In this document: piece after piece, positions 11,838-22,075 of the stretch
Layout: every line of letters starts with the position of its first letter
Numbering within the stretch: position 1 is the first letter of the stretch
Notes under the pieces: model-generated
Database searches by the model: none
The model's input: the letters and a program-made list of their open reading frames with translations, nothing else
What the model was told of the DNA's origin: nothing
Assembly (NCBI GenBank): GCA_027605045.1
Contig: JAQFWX010000141.1
Location: forward strand, 23,689-87,688
Direction: 5' to 3'
DNA length: 64,000 bases
Origin: Phallus indusiatus
Taxonomy: Eukaryota > Basidiomycota > Agaricomycetes > Phallales > Phallaceae
Made by a program: the position numbers and the translations under genes

Positions 11838-14506
11838 ATGGATGAATACAGAGTCGAACCGAAACGGCGCGTGGTGCGTATTACCAAACTCTCAAAGCAT
11901 TATAAGTTTATAGGCAAATGATATTACACAATAGTGCTACTTTTTCGATTCAGACATAGGTGGATTCCACTATGGCCCAGGCCATCCGTGAGTGTTTACC
12001 TTTTTGCATACATATGCATTCTCGATTGGCTGAATTATTCGTTCATCTTCATCTTATTTCCATGCGTAAAGAATGAAACCCACACGTATCCGGATGTGTC
12101 ACTCGTTGGTCATGAATTATCAACTGTACAAAAAAATGGAGATCTTCGTACGTCTCGGCTGATTCAAACAACGAACTGAGTGCTGTCAGGCTCCAGCTGA
12201 TTATCAAACCGCTTGTTTCCTATTTAGCGCGCGAAACCAGCCACAAAACGCGAAATGACACAATTCCATTCTGACGAATATGTCGACTTTCTGAACAAGA
12301 TTACACCCAACAATATGAACCAATTCGTTCGCGAGCAGCATAAATGTGAGACCGGCGTCCTTTCTTGGTTTCTCACCGTTTTCAAGAGCTGAGGACATTC
12401 TGTTCGTTAATTTTTTGATTTGTATGCAGATAATGTGGGAGATGATTGCCCTGTTTTTGATGGACTTTTTGAATACTGCTCCATTTCTGCTGGAGGATCA
12501 ATGGGTTAGTTCTCACTTTAACGAGGATTAGGTTTTTTGACGCTGGTAAAATCCTTTTTTCAAATTCAAATAGAGGGTGCGGCGAGGCTGAGCAGGGATA
12601 AGTGTGACATTGCTATCAATTGGGCGGGTGGCCTACATCATGCGAAAAAAGGTGAAGCTAGTGGCTTTTGCTATGTCAATGGTCAGTCGTAACTATTATT
12701 ATCCGATAAATCATCGTGAATCTAATTATTTTCCAGACATTGTTCTCGGAATCTTGGAGCTCCTAAGGTTAATTTCGTTTTCTCAGGTGACATGCAAACT
12801 TCTAGATTGCTGAATTTTATACATTTCAGGTATCACCAACGTGTCCTCTATATAGACATAGATTGCCATCACGGTGATGGCGTCGAAGAAGCTTTCTACA
12901 CAACGGACCGCGTCATGACAGTCAGTTTTCACAAATATGGGGAATACTTTCCCGGGACAGGTGATTTACGTGTAAGTGTCCAAAAATTGTGGCGTTTCAT
13001 TTGCCCCTTTCCCCAAAAATGCTAAAATTCTGTGTAGGATACCGGAATTGGAAAAGGCAAAGGTTACTCGTGTAATATCCCACTCCGCGATGGAATCACC
13101 GACGAAAATTATCGACAAATTTTCCGGCCTGTATGTTGATGGAAGAAGAGTCCGAATTCGTAAATGTTGAATTTGAATTTTAGGTGATAACTGAGGTCAT
13201 GCAATCCTACAACCCTTCCGCCGTGGTATTGCAATGTGGAACGGACTCTCTGTCAGGGGATAAATTAGGCTGTCTGAATCTCTCCATGCGAGGTCCGTTC
13301 TCTCTCTTATTTTATATCAACGAAACACGCCTGTTCTCTAAACAAACATGTAAATCAATTAGGACATGCGGAATGTGTACGATTCGTTAAAAGCTTCGGA
13401 TCGCCATTATTATTGTTAGGTGGCGGTGGTTATACCATGCGGAACGTAAGTCGAGCGTGGGCGTTCGAAACTAGCCTTGCTGTCGGCGCTGAAATCTCTG
13501 TTGGTGTGTCCTGTTGTTATTCCAACTGAAAAAACAAACTCTGACGCAGCTATTAACTTTTACAGATATTCCGATGAATGAGTATTATGAGTATTTCGGG
13601 CCGGATTATAAATTGGACGTTCGGGCTTCCAATATGGAGGACTTCAATAACCCCGAGTACATCGATCGTGTTAAATCGATTGTCCTTCAGAACTTGAGAG
13701 AGTTGGGTGCACCGCCTAGTGTTCAGATGATGTGTGCGTACTCCTGACATTTTTTTTCTTCCCCTTTCCTGACTCCTTAGGGTATTTCAGCCGTCCCCAG
13801 ATTGCCTCATGACGACGAGGATCCCCGGGAAGCGGAGGATCTCGCTGATCCGGACGATAGAAGACCACGTAAGTGATTATTGTACAAATACATTCTTTCC
13901 CGGTGCTGACTTTTCACAGAGGTGCTTCGAGACAAATACGTTCAGCCAACTGGCGAGCTCTCCGATTCCGAAGACGAACTAGATACTCCCAATGCAAAAC
14001 CGAATCGCCGAAATCGACAAAGTCATAAAGATAAAATGGTAATTGACGAACTAGAGCCACCACCCATTGCTAGTATATTGCCACCTGCGAATGGTAATAA
14101 TGAGAATGGGAATGAAAATGAAAATGCAAACGTAAATCCGAAGGAGGTCAATGGTTCTGGGTCGGCTTCTATGGATATTTCTGAATCCTCGACTTCAACG
14201 ACCACAGCAGCTGGTGAAGAACCTAGCAATACTGGTGGCGCAGACACTACTATTACTGAAGCTGTACCCAACGAGGATATTGAGATCTCCGAGACTCATG
14301 CGTTGACCGTGGGACCGCAGGAAGAGCCCATAGCGACTGAACCAGCGGAGCCTGTTTCACCATCGGCTGCAGGTCCGGGGTTGTCCATGAATGCGTTTGG
14401 AAGGCCGAAAATGTCTGCAATTGCTGTGGACGGCGGAGAAGAAATGGATGTTGATAATATTGACGAGCAGCAATTACCTGCTAGTGGGACGTATACTCCT
14501 TTATGA
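11838..14506 (+). CDS. rpd3: Class I histone deacetylase, Rpd3/HDAC1 type
   Basis: Zinc-dependent deacetylase of histone tails, catalytic subunit of Sin3/Rpd3-type co-repressor complexes in the nucleus. Exon 1 is short ([15 protein letters not shown] 11838), joined to [18 protein letters not shown] and then [20 protein letters not shown]. The catalytic core is complete: [20 protein letters not shown] (tandem His), [18 protein letters not shown] (zinc-binding Asp and His), [40 protein letters not shown] and [19 protein letters not shown]. The tail after [17 protein letters not shown] is acidic and disordered, about 200 residues with many Asn, Glu and Ser, as in other fungal Rpd3 proteins. About a dozen small introns have good borders. 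Rpd3 is preferred over Hos1/Hos2 because of the overall match, but this was not tested by phylogeny. Confidence 0.94.
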
Positions 14507-15483
14507 AGAAGAAAACCAGATTGTATTATAGATCGAGATTTATTTTTCCCCTTCAAGTCCAATTTTAGTTGTTGTGATATAGCTGGGAAATTTAATTTCA
14601 GGGAACAGAACGTTTATTTATCCAAGAGCAAATGTTTCTCAGGCAGCGTTATGGGCAATGATATGAACTTGGTCATTGATATATCTCTTCAAAAGGGTTT
14701 ATCTGCACCTTTCACGGCCTCGTCACTAAGAACTATTCCTATTTGGACCGTTACTCAGCGCTCTACCTAGACTGGTCTCCTCCTCTTTGCCTCTCGCCGT
14801 TTCAGCCCAGTCACGCAATCCATCTTGTCTCCGTCGTCGGATGTCGTGCTGTCGTCTTCTTTAGAAAATATTCTAAGGTAGTCAAGTGAGTCGTCGTCGT
14901 CATTTGCGAATAAGAAATGATCTTACTCGTTCCACCACTGCAAAGGCTCTTCAACTCGTTCGGTTTCTCCATATTTGAGGTACTCGAAGTAGTTCTCAAA
15001 AGATGTTTGCAGCTTCTTTGAGTTGAAAATGGCTCGTTTCTGATAGAACTGGAATGGGATGTTGCTCTACATAATATATCGTTCGGTCAACCTTCACTGG
15101 CACACTCCGACCCGAGCCCCGCAAAACCTTTGTAGAAGGGGGTTTTGGGGAGATAATTTTTTATGAAAACGGGATATAGTAGCCATACATATATATCATT
15201 GATACGTCAAATTTTGAGCAAGATTGATCATGAGGTTGCTGTAGCAGGCTGAAAATCGCTGCCGGTACTTATTCTTGTGGTTTGCTTCAAAGCGGTCGCT
15301 TTATGGGCTTGTCTCGAACCAACTTATAGTCCGACGCTAAAACTCTAAGAGTTGCACGCTTAACCAGGAGGCTGTGTTGAATATTGAATTAAATAGAATG
15401 AACTAGACTGCTCTATGTTTGAACTAGAAATACTATCGCTCTTGAAGACACGAGCTTGACAACCTTGCTCTAGACCAGTAGGT
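14507..15483. other. Gene-poor stretch with a C-terminal gene or transposon scrap
   Basis: About 980 bp between the histone deacetylase stop and the last exon of the first DUF6533 gene. It contains the remnant listed separately and an imperfect GC-rich inverted repeat at 15117-15150 (CCCCGCAAAACC against GGTTTTGGGG). The tandem duplication seems to begin near 15230. No intact gene seen. Confidence 0.5.
14726..15066 (-). pseudogene. C-terminal coding remnant, possibly from a hAT-type transposase
   Basis: The minus strand reads an open segment (15066-14926) containing FENYFEYLKYGETERVEEPL followed directly by QWWNE. The V-x-EPLxWW pattern resembles the dimerisation region near the C-terminus of hAT transposases. 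A possible next exon reads RDWAETARGKEEETSLGRAL and stops at 14726; that tail is not hAT-like. No upstream exons are visible before the duplicated block begins, so this looks like a truncated remnant. An unrelated host gene cut off by the duplication is equally possible. Confidence 0.28.
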
Positions 15484-18400
15484 CTATCTAGATGGGTACA
15501 AGTTGGGTAAACTTGAAATACTGGGATTCCCGAATTTATTGGCTGAGTGATTCAAGTTCAAGATCAAGCGTGTACACTGCAACTGTTGGGTCAGCGGTAG
15601 CCTAAGGGAAAACGATATATATTTTCTGACAGTGATACTCACGCAAATGCTAGAGAAGGCGTATGACCATCTACACTTATGTATCAGAAAAAAGACGCGT
15701 ATGAAAATTTATAATTCGAACTTACGAAGCGAAATACAGGCCGTTCTGTTTAGAATTACGAGCATGCATATAAACGCCAGTAAACAGAAAGGTTACTGAA
15801 TCTGGTTAATTTTTTTCAGCCGTGAGTTACATTGATGTGCTTACGCGACATTATCATAAACATCCATATTCCATCCCTAATGAAATATATGTATAGCCGA
15901 GGATACGGAACGTTTGTTTTCCTTGCCCAAAATTGAACTTCAGCAAACCGCGCGATAATGAATAGGAAGGCAATAATTTGGAATATGAGTTCAGAGAAAC
16001 TTTTAAACACCTGATGTCAGTGAATATTCTAACCTTATTATCAATTCTGAGCGGCTCACAAAACAAAAGATACTTTTTCAGTCTGTTGTACAACAACCGT
16101 GCAAACTCTAAAAAATGGAGCAAAATCTCCCTCTACGCTCATCAGTCGATATTCAGGCAGACCCACAATCAGAATAACCACAACTGCGGTTTCAGTTATT
16201 ATGAAGAGAAGGGACAAAGACCAGAGTATGAGTTTCGACCGTTCGTAGAAGGCACAAACTAAATAAACTTGGTTTGACTTTCAAGTCATGGTATGATTAA
16301 GGAAACTGAGTGCACCTCGTTGTATGAGCAGTATATTTGAGCATGCTGTTGCGAATGAGCCAACAAAACTAGTGATCCATTTTATCGCCGACAAAATTCG
16401 AACCGTTGGGAATCTCCAAAAAAGACAAAGATAACTATTGCACTTGAAAGTGTCAAGCATGTCTCAGGACTCGAGCTTCTAAGCAGACGTGCTTATGGAA
16501 TTACTTACTAAGTTATAACAGAGAGGTATCGAACTGTTAAGTACAAGACCCTCGCGAGAGTGAATTTAAATTTTCTGAAGTTTTGATATTTAATATCACT
16601 ATAGAACATCTTCGGAATATGGGCGCACTACTCACGACCAGATAAACATCACCTGTCCTAAGCTTAGCGCACAGTCAATAGGATATAAAAAATCTTAATA
16701 CTAACTTCTTCGTCAAAAGTTAAAATAACATCCCAGATAACAATAGTTGTACTGGCAACTAAACATAAGATTTCAGTCACTAATACCGAATACAAAGCCA
16801 GCCCTCTTACCTACGTTGTATAGAGCTGTATACCTAAACGGGAGTTCTCGTATGAACTGTAGTTCCGACATGTCAACGGTATTACGAAAGTGGGCGGAGC
16901 ATTCCCTGCGTATCATGATGTTAATGTATCGTAGGTAGTCACCGCATCCACGATCCGCTCTCGGCTCAGTTGCTGTCAAATGTAATTCAAGGAATATCTT
17001 GTTGGATGTTCAAGTTAGTTCAAACGATAACGTTCAACGTTCATCGTTCATAATCATAACAAGAATCAAACTTCTGATTCGCTGAACATTAGTCTTGGCA
17101 ACTTTGAACCGATGAGCGTCAGAGTGATTGCGTGACATAACATTATCCTTTCCCATGCTATGAACTAATCGCTAGCTGAGTACGAGTCTTTGACTCCATT
17201 TGAACTCGACGCGAAGTTCGGAGAATGAGTCTTTCTAAAGTCACCCCTTTCAAGTTGCGCTTGTGCCAGGCTGTTGTGATGGAAGGTCTCTAAACATCGG
17301 AATGCAGTCCGGATGTCCGATGTTGTTCCTTTCCAAGTCGCACACTCGCAATAAGGGCCAAGATTAATTCATTGGAACATCATTCCGGGTTTGAGAGGTT
17401 GGTGCAAATGACGATTGTTGATGGCACTAACATCTTGATCTATGTATGTGGCCTCAACTGAGCTCAGGCTGTTGACGTGCAAAGAACACCGGCTCTCGCA
17501 ATTAGCTGTTCGAGCCAGTTCTAAGTTCAAGCTTTTGAGTGCCATCGCGACATGGACACAGATGCTTATGAATCGGAGGACATGATGTCGCGGACACCAC
17601 ACCACACCACGTCCCGTCTAGCCGACGCGACGCGGCGCATCCTGTCAAACTAAACCTTTGATGTGATGTCAACCAGTTTATGATGAGGTATGTGCGTAGT
17701 GCACTATTTTTCTTCATTTCATTTGGACTAGTTGTGGATACTCAACAGTATGTAGACTAATCTGCTTGGGCGATGAACTGCGATGAACCGGTGGCATTGG
17801 GCAATACGAATTCGGTGGCAGGCGGGTTATGGTTTGTTGCTGAGAAAACTAAGAACTTCATAGCCTCACATTTTTGCTTCGACTCGTGCTTCATCGAAAA
17901 GCCATACTATATCTACATCTGTTTACTTCCCTGGCCGAATTGTAAGTATTACACATTCTAATAGGATATGGATCTTACTCTTTTATAATATTCTCACATA
18001 GCTACTGACGTATTTCCAATTTGACCCGAAAAGTGCTATACCACCGGTCAAACTGTTCGCTCAAGTTGTTGCCAGTAGCGCTGACATGTCATAAAACGAA
18101 TGCAAATTTCTTTTCGAGAAATTTCTCACATGATGTTTCAATACCAGGGTAGTGCCCATATCAATCGCTGGATTAAATTCTTTGGGGTGGAGGCATATTA
18201 CTGCCCCATTGGAAATCCATGTGCCGATACAGTTCAACAGTTCGGCAGATGTACTATTTTTCGTAAACCAATTGTCGCGAGGGAATTTATACCTTGGTTG
18301 GTCAATCTGTTTTGAAAATTGGAATAGGAAATCGATTTTTTCCCTGTGTGCTCGGGAGTCGGCGAGATAGCGTTCCAATTGAGAAACTTGAATGACATGT

Positions 18401-18640
18401 ATACTGATACTCTTCTAGCGCAAAAAATGGGTGCCAGTTAAATGGGTATTTCGGAATTATCTTATCAACAATGTTGTTCGACCTCAAATTAACGGACTTT
18501 GTATGTGTGCGATCGCTGCGGGCGTTATGTTATTGCTCAGCTGAAGTGGTAAAGTTCTCGATATAAATATTTTCGTGGCGAGTCTGAAGGATGGGGATAT
18601 GTACATTGGACCTTATTCACGTGCCGTTTTTCCCGTTTAC
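15230..18640. repeat. Tandem duplication, copy A (~3.4 kb)
   Basis: Aligns along its length with 18641-22075 at an offset of about 3.4 kb. Examples: TCTAGACC/TAGTTGGTCTATCT near 15475 and 18880, the FSELIFQIIAFLFIIARFAE exon near 15985 and 19385, and the block starting GATGTTTCAATACCAGG at 18132 and 21547. Identity varies from roughly 80-88% in exons to about 97% in one upstream block. The unit contains one DUF6533 gene plus about 1.7 kb of upstream DNA. Borders are approximate. Confidence 0.85.
15484..16871 (-). CDS. DUF6533-family seven-helix membrane protein, copy A
   Basis: Basidiomycete-expanded membrane protein family of unknown function, here in about nine short exons that the raw frames hide. 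Reading order: MSELQFIRELPFRYTALYN (ATG 16871), VASTTIVIWDVILTFDEE (the DUF6533 core), VMFIW joined to SKFKFTLARVLYLTVRYLSV, then SSSPETCLTL, SFATACSNILLIQR, VCAFYERSKLILWSLSLLFI, TETAVVVILIVGLPEYRL, FSELIFQIIAFLFIIARFAE, RLYIYFIRDGIWMFMIM, SLTFLFTGVYMHARN, and a last exon with TQQLQCTRLILNLN, stopping at 15484. Every junction I checked has GT-AG borders and keeps the frame. The conserved family features (LTFdeEv..IW, RYL, SPETC, R.yAlYeRSK, RDG, SRLILNLR-like end) are all present, so this copy looks intact. Confidence 0.78.
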
Positions 18641-18871
18641 ACATTTTTTACTTATCCTGTGGTTTCCTTCAAGCCCCTTCTGTGAACGGTAAAGCGGACG
18701 CTTCGTGAGCTTGTGCCGAGTCAACTAATAGTTCGACACTGAAATTCCAACAGGCACACGCTTCACCACGAGGCCGTGTTGAATTATTTAGAATGAAACA
18801 TATGTATGTTTGGACTATAAATACGATCATTCGAGCTTTGAAGATACGGGCTCAAGTTGACAATCTTGCTC
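16872..18871. other. Upstream half of duplication copy A; no gene supported
   Basis: About 2 kb without a supported gene. Short open frames on both strands (for example 18061-18378 minus) are broken by indels relative to copy B, which argues against coding. It contains the highly conserved island described in the findings (about 18130-18250) and the copy A/copy B junction near 18640. Confidence 0.5.
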
Positions 18872-20269
18872 TAGACTAGTTGGTCTATCTGGTCGGATAA
18901 ACTCGAAATACTAATATTCCTGACTTTGTTCCTGAGGACTTCAAATTCAAGATCAAACGCGAGCACTGCAATTGTTGTCAGTGGCAGCCTAAGGGGAGGT
19001 GATAAACATTTTTCTAGTGATGCTTACGCAAATGCTAGAAAACGCGAATGACCATCTTCATCTATGTAATCAGCGAAAAGAAGCATATAAAAATATAAAA
19101 AAATTCTTATTCGAACTCACAAGGCCAAAAACAGGTCGTTTGGGTTGGAATGATGAGTATGCATATAAACGCCAGCAAACAAAAAGGTTACTGGTTAGTT
19201 TTTTTTAGCCGCGAACTATAGATTTGGTATAATTGATGTGCTTACACGACATTATCATGAACATCCATACTCCATCCCTAATCAAATATATATAGAACCG
19301 AGAGTACGGAACGCCTGTTTTCCTTGCCCGAGATTGAACTTCAGCAAACCGTGCGATAATGAATAGGAAGGCAATAATTTGGAATATGAGTTCAGAGAAA
19401 CTTGTGGACACCTGATGTCAGCGAGTATTCTACCCATATCCTTAGTTCGGGGCGGCTCACTAGACAAAAGATACCCTTCCAGTATGTAGTTCAGCAACCT
19501 TGCAAGGTCCATGAATTGAAAAAAATTCTCCCCCTGGGCTCGCCAGCCGATAACCAGGCAGACCCACAAGTAGCATAACCACAACTGCGGTTTCAGTTAG
19601 TACTAAGAGAAAACCCAGGGACCAGAGTATAAGGTTTGACCGTTCGTAGAAAGCATAAACTAGAACTTGGTTTGACTTTCAAGTTGTGATGTGATTAAAG
19701 AAACTAGGTGCACCTCGTTGTATGAGCAATATATTCGAGCATGCTATTGCGAAGGTGCCATTAAAACTAGTGATCCATTTTATTGCCTGACAAATTTCGG
19801 ACCGTTGGGGATCTCCAGAATAGACAAAGATCATTAATGTACTTAGAGGTGTCAGCCATCTTCCAGGACTCGAGCTTCTGCTTATGGAATAACTTACCAG
19901 AAAGTTATAACAGCAAGATAACGGACTGTTAAATACAAGACTCTCGTGAGAGTGAATTCAAATTTTCTAAAGTTTTGATTGATTCAGTATCACTACCAGG
20001 AACATCTTCGGAACATGAGCGCATTACGCACGACCAGATAAACGCCACCTATCCTAAGCTTAGTGCACAGTAAATAGCGTATAAAAAATCTAAATACTAA
20101 CTTCTTTGTCAAAAGTTAAAAGAATATCCCAAATAACAATAGTCGTACTGGCAACTACATATAAATCTCGTCAATCACTAACACTGAATACGAAACCAGC
20201 CCTTTCACCTAAGTTATATAGAGCTGTATACTTGAGCGGGAGTTTTTGTATGAACTGTTGCGCCGACAT
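18872..20269 (-). CDS. DUF6533-family seven-helix membrane protein, copy B (diverged, C-terminus doubtful)
   Basis: Paralogue of the gene at 15484-16871 with the same exon order and borders. Reads MSAQQFIQKLPLKYTALYN (ATG 20269), VASTTIVIWDILLTFDKE, VAFIW, SKFEFTLTRVLYLTVRYLAV, IACSNILLIQR, FYERSNLILWSLGFLLVLTE, FSELIFQIIAFLFIIARFAE, RFYIYLIRDGVWMFMIM, LTFLFAGVYMHTHH. Many differences are conservative or at third positions, so the gene was under selection for a while. Two signs of decay: the family's SPETC cysteine motif is replaced (SSSPGRW), and the exon after LFLAL meets a TGA at once (19058-19060); the last exon also carries an apparent 2-nt deletion relative to copy A. It may be a shorter functional protein or a young pseudogene. 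Confidence 0.62.
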
Positions 20270-22075
20270 GTCAACGGTAGCACGAAAGTAGGTGGCCACA
20301 GGTTACTCTTCCTGCGTATTCAAATGTTTTAATTATAAATACATTGAAGGTAGCGCGAATTATCGATCACTCACCGCACTCTGGGTATTACCATCTCAGT
20401 AATGCTGTCCAATTGGTTTGGGATAATCAGTTTTCATTTGGAGTCGTGAAAGGAGAAAATGACAAGCTTCGTGGGCCGTGCAATGGCAACAGACACTGAC
20501 TCAACTCAAACTTCGTTTGGGACTCAAAGCGCGAAGATCTAAGAATGCTAACACCTACCAAGTTACGTTCACGGGGGGCTATTGTGACGGGTTGTCTCCG
20601 CGATATTGTAGCATTCGGAATCCGAATTCCGCTTCAATTCGGGTGCGATGTTGTTTCTTCCCGGGTCGTAAGAAAGGCCAAGACTAATTCATATGAATCG
20701 CCATTCCAGGTTTGCGATGTTGCAAGACATAGAGCAGTGCCGTTTGTTGATGGCACTAATGTATTTTGATTGTTATACGTGGTTTCAACTGAGCTGTTGA
20801 TATGCAAGAAAACGCTGGTCCCCGCAATTAGTCGTTGAAGCTAATGTCTAATTTAAGTTTGAGTTCAATCAGCGACATGGACAAATGCCTGTGGATAGGA
20901 GGGCATGACGCGGACGTTTGACCGTACCAGATCGTACCGCGTATCGTCTAGCCGGCACGACGCGGCGCATCCTGTCAAAGTGCCAGCCAAAACTTTGATG
21001 TAACCAGTTTATGATGATGAGATGCAGTTACGCAGTGCATTGTTCTTCTTCATTTCATTTGGGCTAGTTGTGAATACTCAATGCATATTATGTAGAATAA
21101 TCTCTTTGGGAGATGAACCAATGTCAGATGACCGACGGTATTGGACAATGGACAATACGAGTCGGTCACCTCAGTGGCAGGCGGGCGAATGGGTCACAGT
21201 TTGTTGTTGAAAAAACTAAGGACTGCATAGCTTTGGTGCGCGCTCTGTACTCATAATACTCCGAAGTTCTGCAGCTCAAATGAGCTTAACACTTATCCTC
21301 CGACTCGCACTTCGTCGAAGTGCCATACTATGTCTACAGCTGTTAACTTCTCTGGCCGAGTTGTAAGAGTTTCACACATTCTATTAAGACGTGGATCTCA
21401 CTCTTTTATAATACTCTCACATAGCTACTGACAAGTTTCCAATTTGACCCAAAAACTTTGCTGTACTACCGGCCAAAGTTCGCTCGAATTGTTGGTAGTG
21501 GCACTGACATGTCGTAAAACGAATTTCTTTTCGAGAAAATTCACACGATGTTTCAATACCAGGTAGTGCCCATATCAATCGCTGGATTAAATTCTTTGGG
21601 GTGGAGGCATATTACTGCCCCATTGGAAATCCATATGCCGATACAGTTCAACAGTTCGGCAGATGTACCTGCTTGGTGGGTCTGTTTCATAGCCAATTGT
21701 CGCGAGGGAATTTTATACCGTGATTGGTCAAATCTGTTTTGAAAATTGGAATAGGAAATCGAATTTTCTCCATGTGTGCTCGGGAGTCGGTGAGATGACA
21801 TACCAATTGATAAACTTGAAAGATGATATGTATACTGATACTCTTCTAGCGTAAAAAAATGGGTGCCAATTAAATGGGTATTTCGGAATTTTCTTATCAA
21901 TATTGTTATTCGACCTCAAATTAACGGACTTTGTATATGTGCGATCGCTGCAGGGGCTATGTTCGTTGCTCAGCTGAAGTGGCGAAGTTCTCGATATGAA
22001 TGCTTTCGTGGTGAGTCTGAAGGAATGATGATACATTGAACTTTTTTCGCGAGTATTCACGTGATAATTTTTTCG
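20270..22075. other. Upstream half of duplication copy B; no gene supported
   Basis: Counterpart of 16872-18640. No open frame is shared intact with copy A. Holds the second copy of the conserved island near 21547-21667. Confidence 0.5.

Larger units (their letters stand above)
18641..22075. repeat. Tandem duplication, copy B (~3.4 kb)
   Basis: Direct repeat of 15230-18640, same orientation, immediately adjacent. It ends where GGTGAGTCTGAAGGAATGA and the following TTCACGTGA stop matching the copy A end. Contains the second DUF6533 gene and the second conserved upstream island (about 21547-21667). Confidence 0.85.

Noticed and set aside
16380..16420. tRNA B-box-like GTTCGAAT on the minus strand.
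   Set aside because: It lies in an intron of a DUF6533 gene and has no A box or acceptor stem.
18061..18378. 105-codon minus-strand ORF with a counterpart in duplication copy B (21553-21900).
   Set aside because: The copies are frameshifted relative to each other on both sides of the conserved island, so a shared protein is unlikely; kept as a non-coding island instead.
15484..20269. Considered whether the duplicated membrane-protein genes are STE3 pheromone receptors and the region a mating-type locus.
   Set aside because: Joined exons match the DUF6533 pattern (LTFDEEVMFIW, SPETC, RVCAFYERSK) rather than STE3, and no pheromone genes are nearby.
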